DNA of 12,861 nucleotides from Chloroflexota bacterium. Lineage in GTDB: Bacteria > Chloroflexota > Limnocylindria > P2-11E. Position 1 is the first letter of the stretch. Each line of letters starts with the position of its first letter. Shown piece after piece: positions 10,636 to 12,861 of the stretch. The position numbers and the translations under genes are program-made. The notes below the pieces were generated by a model. It worked only from the letters and a program-made list of their open reading frames with translations. It made no database searches and had not been told where the DNA came from. The DNA lies in NCBI GenBank assembly GCA_016875665.1, contig VGPA01000017.1, forward strand, positions 1-12,861, given 5' to 3'.

Positions 10636-11472
10636 CTAGCCGCCCGTTCGGCGAGGCCCGCCCTGAGGACTGTGAGATTCCCGTGAAGAACGCTCTCGCT
10701 CGAGCTGCTGCCGCTCCTCGCGCTCGAGGAACAGGAAGAAGCAGACGGAGGCGGCGGCCAGGAAGATCACGTCGCCGGGGACCCACATCATCGCGCCGCC
10801 GGCCTGCTGATCAGTCAGCGGGTCCACTCCGCGCGCCGGTGCCGTCTCCTGGTAGGAGCCGTAGAGCACGCGGCTCGAGAACGAGAGGAGCCCACCGAGG
10901 ATCGTGTTCTGCGCGGCGCCCGACAGCAGCAGGTACAGGATGCGGAACGGATACGGGAGCCGGGCACGGAAGGGCTCGGGATCGACCACGTTGCTCCAGA
11001 ACAGCAGCGCGCTCGCGAGGAAGTACGAGTGCTCGATTTGATGGATCGCCGCGTCGGCGACCGCCGCGTCGTAGAACGGCGGGAAGTGCCAGAGGTACAA
11101 CCCCGAGACGTACACGGCCGCGGCGACGAGCGGATGCCGTAGTCCGTTCAGCACCCCGCGCACGGCGCGCGCGCGCGCGATGGGTGCGACCACCGCGCGC
11201 CGCATGGCCCGCGGCACGCCGCGTCCGAGCGGGCGCACGGGATGCCCGAGGAGCAGGAGCGGCGCGGCGACGACCGTGAGCAGCATGTGCTGGGCCATGT
11301 GCGCGTAGAAGAGCTCGTGCGCCGCCGCGTCGAGCGGTGGGACGAGGGCGATCAGGATGGCGAGGAGGCCGAGGAAGAAGAGCGCGGATCGGTATGGGGG
11401 ATGCTGTCGCAGGGTCCGTGCGCCGCGCGCGTAGACGAATGCCGCAAGGGCGACCGCCGCCAGGACGGTCAC
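10636..11472 (-). CDS. ctaG: Cytochrome c oxidase assembly factor CtaG (caa3_CtaG family)
   Basis: A 278-aa polytopic membrane protein of the Bacillus-type CtaG family, needed for caa3 oxidase assembly in Bacillus. Family marks are ALFFLGLLAILIALVPPLD, FYAHMAQHMLLTVVAAPLL with the conserved His-Met-x-x-His, LYLWHFPPFYDAAV, HQIEHSYFLASALLFW and a final helix ending in a charged Arg/Glu/Ser-rich tail. About seven helices are seen. Start GTG 11472 directly precedes the first helix; AGG lies too far upstream to be a good ribosome site, so the start is less certain. It is 76 nt downstream of the ctaA-ctaB fusion on the same strand, and likely cotranscribed with it. Confidence 0.9.
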   Translation of the reverse strand: MTVLAAVALAAFVYARGARTLRQHPPYRSALFFLGLLAILIALVPPLDAAAHELFYAHMAQHMLLTVVAAPLLLLGHPVRPLGRGVPRAMRRAVVAPIARARAVRGVLNGLRHPLVAAAVYVSGLYLWHFPPFYDAAVADAAIHQIEHSYFLASALLFWSNVVDPEPFRARLPYPFRILYLLLSGAAQNTILGGLLSFSSRVLYGSYQETAPARGVDPLTDQQAGGAMMWVPGDVIFLAAASVCFFLFLEREERQQLERERSSRESHSPQGGPRRTGG

Positions 11473-11548
11473 ATCAACGAGGCCTGAGCGACGAGGGTTT
11501 GGCCTGCGGAGCGAAGTCGAGCCGGCGGCGGCTCAGCGCGGCTGCGCA

Positions 11549-12861
11549 TCACACAAGGTGGAGGACGGTGAGCGTGGAATCCACCATCAGCGCGACGAAC
11601 AGCAGCGCGAGGTACAGCAGCGAGTACAGGTAGGTCGTCCGCGCCACCGCCCGCAAACGGAGATCGCTCGCGCGCACGAGCCGCACCGCGAAGAGGACGA
11701 ACAGCGCGCCGAGGATGATCGCCGCGATGAGGTACGGCGCACCGGCGGCGCCGATCACGAACAGCAGGATCGTGAGCGGGAGGAGGACGAGCGCGTAGCG
11801 CAGGATCCCCACCGCCGTCTCGCGATCGCCGCGGACCACGGGCAGCATCGGCACACCCGCGCGCGCGTAGTCCTCCTTGATCAGAAGGGCGAGGGCCCAG
11901 AAGTGCGCGGGAGTCCAGGCGAAGATGATCGCGAAGAGCAGCCATGCGGCGAGGTCGAGCGACCCGGTGACCGCCGCCCACCCGACGAGCGGGGGAAACG
12001 CTCCGGCCGCGCCCCCGATCACGATGTTCTGCACGGTCGTGCGCTTGAGCCACAGTGTGTAGACGATGATGTAGAAGAGCGTGCCCGCGATCGCGAGCGA
12101 TGCCGCGAGCACGTTCGCCACGAGCGAGAGCAGCGTGAAGGCGAACACGTTCAGCGCGATGCCGTAGGCGACCGCATGCGAGCCGCGCACGCGGTTGGCC
12201 ACGACCGGGCGCGCGCTCGTGCGGCGCATGCGCTCGTCGATGTCACGGTCGAAGAAGTGGTTGAGCGCCGCGGCGCCGCCGCTCGCCGCCGCGCCACCGA
12301 CGAGCGTCGCCAGGACGATGTGCAGCGGCGGGATCCCGCGCGCCGCGGCGAACGTGCCGCCGAGTGCCGTCAGCAGGAGCAGGGACATCACCCCCGGCTT
12401 GGTGAGCGCGACGTAGTCCCGGAGCGTGTCGAGGGCCACCGGCGGGCGCCACAGGACGGCCGCGAGGGCGACGGAGGCGACCCACAGCGCGGACGCCGTC
12501 GCGGGATGGACGCCGAGCGCCCATGGCGCGAAGGCGGAGAGGGGGTTCAGCGCGCCGAGCACGATCTGCGCGGCGAAGAGGGCGCCGGTGGCGACGGCCA
12601 GCGGTCCGGCACCGGGCACCTGGGCCCGCACGCGCCACCCGGCCATGACCGCGGCCGCGACCAGGAGGCCGACGATCGCGGAGGCGACACGATGCCCCAT
12701 GTGAACGAGCTGGGCCCCGCCGCCCGGAAGGAGGGCGTCGGGCGAGCAGAGCGGCCACGCGGAGCACGCGGCGGTGGCGCCGTCGCCCCGGACGTAGGCG
12801 CCCGTGAGGATCAGGACGAACACCCCGGCGGCGGCGACGACCGCCACGCGCATGCCCGGCG
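11549..12861 (-). CDS. Heme A synthase-heme O synthase fusion CtaA-CtaB (5' partial)
   Basis: The visible part has two domains. The first (about 140 residues) is the second half of CtaA/COX15: TGAYVRGDG, the Cys pair C-SAWPL-C (Cys30 and Cys36 from the internal ATG 12853), MGHR with a heme-ligand His, and a second His in LGVHPATA. It aligns with the C-terminal half of B. subtilis CtaA, so the first four helices should lie beyond the right edge and ATG 12853 is not the true start. The second (about 290 residues) is CtaB, protoheme IX farnesyltransferase, with NHFFDRDIDERM and RTSARP (the Asp-rich prenyl site), YTLWLKRTTVQNIVIGG, WTPAHFWALAL and EDYARAGVPMLP. CtaB farnesylates heme B to heme O, and CtaA oxidises it to heme A for the neighbouring oxidase. 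Such fusions are known, for example in Thermus. Confidence 0.92.
   Translation of the reverse strand, partial: PGMRVAVVAAAGVFVLILTGAYVRGDGATAACSAWPLCSPDALLPGGGAQLVHMGHRVASAIVGLLVAAAVMAGWRVRAQVPGAGPLAVATGALFAAQIVLGALNPLSAFAPWALGVHPATASALWVASVALAAVLWRPPVALDTLRDYVALTKPGVMSLLLLTALGGTFAAARGIPPLHIVLATLVGGAAASGGAAALNHFFDRDIDERMRRTSARPVVANRVRGSHAVAYGIALNVFAFTLLSLVANVLAASLAIAGTLFYIIVYTLWLKRTTVQNIVIGGAAGAFPPLVGWAAVTGSLDLAAWLLFAIIFAWTPAHFWALALLIKEDYARAGVPMLPVVRGDRETAVGILRYALVLLPLTILLFVIGAAGAPYLIAAIILGALFVLFAVRLVRASDLRLRAVARTTYLYSLLYLALLFVALMVDSTLTVLHLV

Overview
The window is a dense, very GC-rich stretch (by eye; codons strongly prefer G/C in third position) from a bacterium with aerobic respiration. 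I see no tRNA, rRNA, transposase or CRISPR array, so it reads as ordinary chromosome. A CtaA-CtaB fusion, a caa3-type subunit II carrying cytochrome c, a cysM/sulfur-carrier/JAMM operon and many apparently leaderless genes would fit lineages such as Chloroflexota/Dormibacteria, Actinobacteriota or Methylomirabilota. The sequence alone does not settle the phylum.

Layout. 1-1336 (+): the 3' part of a single-pass membrane protein with a PKD/cadherin-like domain, coupled by ATGA to 3-methyladenine DNA glycosylase I (tag). 1197-2096 (-): a YihY/BrkB-family membrane protein whose 3' end overlaps tag antisense. 2129-3333 (+): a 27-codon leader ORF, then an M42/M28-like zinc aminopeptidase that apparently starts at CTG. 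3349-3666 (+): a promoter, a roughly 280-nt structured RNA of unknown family and a strong intrinsic terminator. 6590-3662 (-): HTH-TPR regulator, cysM, a MoaD/ThiS/CysO-like sulfur carrier and a JAMM (Mec-like) peptidase, which together look like a carrier-dependent cysteine synthesis operon under its own regulator. 6802-6924 (-): a 40-aa secreted peptide with a perfect Shine-Dalgarno, just upstream of the HTH-TPR gene.

7058-12861 is a cytochrome oxidase region: SCO1 copper chaperone (+), CoxIII and a small subunit IV (-), divergent CoxII with cytochrome c (+), a small zinc-finger-like protein, a cupredoxin lipoprotein, CtaG and CtaA-CtaB (all -). It covers CuA metallation (SCO), heme O/A synthesis (CtaA-CtaB), assembly (CtaG), the electron-entry subunit (CoxII) and a possible copper donor (cupredoxin). 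The catalytic subunit I is not in the window.

Most noteworthy: the secreted-peptide/HTH-TPR pair, which has the architecture of an RRNPP peptide-sensing system; a sulfur carrier ending Gly-Gly-Arg-Gly beside its likely processing protease; the unassigned structured RNA; two CTG starts in CTGA junctions; and a recurring TANNNT box 6-9 nt before start codons that lack a Shine-Dalgarno, suggesting widespread leaderless transcripts.
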